64,000 bases of DNA from contig NC_030389.2 in NCBI RefSeq assembly GCF_001625215.2, positions 32,229,454 to 32,293,453 on the forward strand. Direction: 5' to 3'. Shown one piece after another: positions 60,737-64,000 of the stretch (its first letter is position 1; each line of letters begins with the position of its first letter). The position numbers and the translations under genes were made by a program. This stretch comes from Daucus carota subsp. sativus. Its lineage: Eukaryota; Streptophyta; Magnoliopsida; Apiales; Apiaceae. The notes beneath the pieces are model-generated. The model saw nothing but the letters and a program-made list of their open reading frames with translations, was not told the origin of the DNA and did not search any database.

Positions 60737-61168
60737 CCAGTCCTCTCCAGAGCACATACACTCATGCAGGGGCACAAATGTCATATTTCTATGCAAATAC
60801 AGCAAGATATCAGAAGGAAAGAGAGACTAAAGGATTAAAGGGACTAAACAACACTATAACAACAGAGCATAAAGTAAATAGAGTATTATTAATGCAAATC
60901 TAGCCTTTAGCTGACTGGACCAGGTTTCATAAGAGCAGAGAAGGAAGCTATGGATAGAGAGATTTCACAGCCACACTAATTTATTTCTTAGTAGCCAAAC
61001 AGGCCTAATAGAATGAGTGGTCCTTTTCTATCTTTATTTTCTTTACATTTCAATAGATTATTGAGCTCACAAGTGTGGACTTTTAACATAACATCTACTC
61101 TATCTAGGCTTCATTTAGTATACTCATTATTGTTACATAGGATTGATACCATTGTATGGCAACTAGTA
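60737..61168. other. intergenic, no gene seen
   Basis: About 430 bp without a supported feature. Confidence 0.35.
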
Positions 61169-61427
61169 CTCCCTCCGTCCCTAAATACTTTTCCTGTTTG
61201 TACTTTTCACGTTTGCCAACACACATTTTAGATCATTAACATCTTTCATTTCGTAGTAGCATTAAATATAAAAACTTCATTGTATTAAAGTACTCGTGAA
61301 TCCGAATCTAATAAGATCACTCATGACTATATTTAGTTTTATAGATTAGATGTAAATTAGTAATTTGTCTCATGTTATGAACAGTACTGACATCACAAAC
61401 AGGAAAAGAAAAAAGAAACGGAGGGAG
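61169..61427. mobile_element. Stowaway-type MITE (259 bp), subfamily A
   Basis: Left CTCCCTCCGTCCCTAAATAC and right AAACGGAGGGAG are inverted ends, with TA at 61167-61168 and 61428-61429. It has exactly the same length as 33749-34007 and shares long internal stretches with it. Its ends are closer to the consensus, which suggests the younger insertion of the two. Confidence 0.87.
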
Positions 61428-61429
61428 TA

Positions 61430-62807
61430 ATAATTACAAAAATGTATATAAGTCCTGTCCATTCCATCTATCACTCTCTAATTAAATACCAAATCAATTG
61501 ACATTTAACTTTGTCAGCCTATATATACTCTGCTACAGGATAATGACATTTCATTTGCTGCACCTAATTACTTAAGTATGATATTAGTAGATGCTTTTAT
61601 AAGGCTAATGACTCCTAAAGAGAAAATTGGTTTATTTATACTAGTTTTACATGGACCTGGGAATTTCGAGTACATTGAGAAATTTTTTTCTTATAAAAGA
61701 TTTTCACTGTTACCCATCCGCCCCGTATATCTTATGCGGTTCATTTCTCGAAGTCGTCCCTATTTTGTTTAACTTGTAAGTAACTTATAAGCTGAGAGAG
61801 ATAAGATTTCTAAAATTTGAATTGGTGTAAATAGGATTCCTGCAAGGTGAATTTATGTATAACAAAAGTGAACACGCATTACCTAAACAAGAAAAGTACA
61901 TGCAAGTTCCTCTGAAGAATTCATGTGAGCCCTTGAGCTTCCATTAAAATGCCCAAGAGTAGCTTCTGACAGTGTGTTCTTGCTGTGCTAGTGTGTGACC
62001 ATACTGGTCCCAACCTTGAGTGTACAGAACTACAAAATTGGACAAACAGATGAATCTTTCTCATCAACAAATCCTACTGATTTCCATTTCACCATAGAAT
62101 GAGAATTTTATAGACAAAAGACAAAACTCAAATATAAAAAGTTAAAAAAAAACCCCTTAAGAAATCTAAGGATGAAACAAATACAGTGGAACCATGTCTG
62201 AACCCAAGGCAAAGGTAAAATGAAAGGAAGAAACAAGCACACAGAATATGCCAATTTTACTACTGTGAATTCTTACAAGTATGGTTTATAACTACGGAAT
62301 TCTCGAATATGGATAAACAAGGGCGATAACATCAGCAAGACTTAACTTCAATCACAGACAGTAGAAGATGAATGAGTGCACTTCCATACATGAGCAGCTG
62401 CAAATAAGGCACATTTATGTTTATGTTTGGATTACAGGATCCTGTTTATGACATCCCAGCAAAGATAAATTGTTCCAAAAATGAAACAGAAATGTAAGGA
62501 ATTAGAAGATTTTCACTGCAACTACAATTATCAGAATAAAGTGAAAAGAATTATACACAAATTCAATGGAACCAAAATACTTGGGCATGTTTGCATTGTC
62601 TTCAGCTCAGTGGCTACCACAGCTGCAAGAAGCTCTATAAAACTTTGTCAAAATATTGAGGAGAATATGATAAATTCTAAATCCTGCAACCTAAACTTTA
62701 GTACTATCAACAATTACAAGTATTATGATCATCATATAATTGGTTACTCTCTAATTGGATAATACTGCCAGGGAGCGACCCCAAAGAACAATTTGCAAAA
62801 TTTGCAA
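61430..62807. other. intergenic and 3' flank of the acidic-protein gene
   Basis: No supported gene. Several hundred bases next to 62808 should be the 3' UTR of the minus-strand gene. ORFs of 60-93 codons here have no recognisable motif. Confidence 0.4.
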
Positions 62808-63405
62808 TCATGTGGTTAAGAAAGTCCAGAGCTTTTTATGTATCGACACATCACCCTCCGAATCAATATCCAGATCCTCATCCTCATTGAGTACTTCAAC
62901 TTCAACTTCATTATCTCTATCTTCATGTAAAGTGCTTCCCCTTCCATTTTCAATACTGCATTCAGGGATCGTACTATTTACCTCCTCGTTGAACTCTATA
63001 TTTCCCATTATTGCTGGGTCAATACTCTTGTCACGAGATTTAGATGTTTTGAGCTGTGCATCAAAGCAAAAGAATTTGTAAACATACAAATGCAAGGGGG
63101 AACACAAAGACAAATAACAAGAGTATCAAACATAATATATAATTGAGAAATTTATGATTTCCTCCCAAAGTGAGAAAACTAAAGAAGGAAGTACCTCAAC
63201 ATCCCCTTCTGTTGAGAGATCATAAATTTCAAGACTTCTACATGTCATATCCTCTAGAGGTCCTGTTGGATTGTCTTTCTCAGAAGCTATAAGTTGCGAT
63301 GACGCAAGAGCATAATCTTGCACCGTTTCCGTCTTGTTAACATCAACTTCACTTTCCACCTTCAGAACATCAACTGAAGCTAGTGCTGACCCAGATGTTC
63401 CCACA
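62808..63405 (-). CDS. 3' exons of an unidentified acidic protein (partial)
   Basis: I do not recognise this gene. Two exons fit well. The first is 63405-63195, from acceptor GGTCAG| to donor GTTGAG|GTACTT. The last is 63053-62808, from acceptor GCACAG|CTCAAA to TGA 62810-62808. Together they encode about 152 residues. The text is polar and acidic, with VGTSGSALASVDVLKVESEV, STEGDVELKTSKSRDKSID, a run rich in Glu/Asp (NEVEVEVLNEDEDLDIDSEG), and the end SIHKKLWTFLTT. The first exon begins with one base of a split codon, so coding exons continue upstream (higher coordinates). I could not place another exon before 64000, and the gene may leave the window. The composition suggests a disordered C-terminal tail, perhaps of a nuclear protein. 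That is a guess. Confidence 0.55.
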
Positions 63406-64000
63406 CTGACCAATCAATGGAAAATCTATTAGATGACAAGTCATTAAGTCAAATACATACCAAAATCGAATTAGCTCCATACTGATCCTCAATATAACTG
63501 TACATGCCATCTCTCATAGTTGTTACAAAATTATTTTTAGATCTATCAGTCTAGCACCCATCTTCAATGGTTCTCATTAAATTATCATATTGGGATTGAT
63601 ATGATATTCTTCCTTCGTTCCAGCTAACAGAAATTTCTACCTCATTGCATATGTGCAATGCATACACAAGAAAGATGCTTCCAGTTCAAATTAACTACAG
63701 AGACTTTGGACTAACTGGACACATACTTTGTGAACCATATCACTCGTGTTTATTGGCAATAATGATGTTTACCAAAATTAAGAGACTGTATTACCTCATG
63801 TGCTCATACCCAAGGCCCAAGCACATCCAACATAATGCAAATTTTAAAGGAAATATTTCCATCATATAAAAGGAAAAAAAGAAGACAAATGAAAGATTAC
63901 TCATTAAGCTTATAAAATTTCAGACTAAGAAGTGAAGCCAAATTTTAATGCAATTTTCCATTGCAAGTCCAAGTTATTCAATACTAATCATCTTCAGATT
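63406..64000. other. probable intron of the acidic-protein gene
   Basis: About 600 bp up to the window edge. No exon with correct phase to join the exon at 63405 could be assigned. It probably lies inside the gene. Confidence 0.35.

Noticed and set aside
60434..60838. 134-codon ORF with Tyr-Ile repeats, and overlapping minus-strand ORFs
   Set aside because: These are translations of (CATATA)n/(AT)n and the AAATCC arm repeats inside the hAT-like element.
60917..60931. Short match to miR166 (GGACCAGGTTTCAT)
   Set aside because: There is a mismatch in the core and no matching star arm nearby to form a hairpin.
1..64000. CRISPR arrays, operons, rRNA and intact tRNA genes
   Set aside because: No regularly spaced direct repeats with unique spacers and no cloverleaf-capable tRNA were seen. 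The DNA is eukaryotic nuclear.

Overview
This is a window of a plant nuclear genome, most likely a eudicot. It has intron-rich genes with GT-AG junctions, AT-rich intergenic DNA full of Stowaway-, hAT- and Mutator-type miniature elements, and plant-specific protein families (RLP, PHO1, bacterial-type PEPC, MIZ1/DUF617, PII-2). I cannot name the species. No bacterial, viral or organellar segment, CRISPR array, rRNA or intact tRNA gene was seen.

Layout. 1-6.6 kb: a tandem cluster of RLP46-like leucine-rich-repeat receptor proteins on the + strand. It holds the last 19 codons of one copy, a copy with a large internal deletion, and a near full-length copy carrying two compensating one-base frameshifts. 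7.3-11.6 kb (- strand): a complete 14-exon PHO1-family phosphate exporter (787 aa). 11.6-18.8 kb: intergenic DNA with three Stowaway-like MITEs and a 186-bp tandem repeat. 18.8-28.8 kb (- strand): a complete 20-exon bacterial-type phosphoenolpyruvate carboxylase (PPC4 type, 1050 aa) with a hAT MITE in intron 2. 30.5-33.7 kb: a 3.2-kb mariner-like element with a relic transposase. 33.7-40 kb: transposon-rich DNA with two hAT-like elements and a foldback element. 40.4-41.2 kb (+): a single-exon MIZ1-like (DUF617) gene. 41.2-50.1 kb: gene-free, with a Stowaway pair, a CACTA terminus, a 36-bp minisatellite, a hAT-like element and a Mutator-type MITE. 50.2-52.8 kb (+): TIM9, two exons around a 2.4-kb intron. 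55.0-55.8 kb: a hAT-like element. 56.2-58.0 kb (-): a PII-2-like LRR protein in two exons. 58.9-61.4 kb: two Stowaway-like elements and a hAT-like element. 62.8-63.4 kb (-): the last two exons of an unidentified acidic protein that continues towards or past the window edge.

The genes do not form a pathway or operon. PHO1 (phosphate export) and PEPC (carbon metabolism) both have known links to phosphate nutrition, but their proximity here is probably chance. The most distinctive signal is a set of five 0.7-0.83-kb elements. They have similar TAGGGG-like ends and 8-bp target duplications (four exact, one with a single mismatch), yet each is packed with its own short motif in both orientations.
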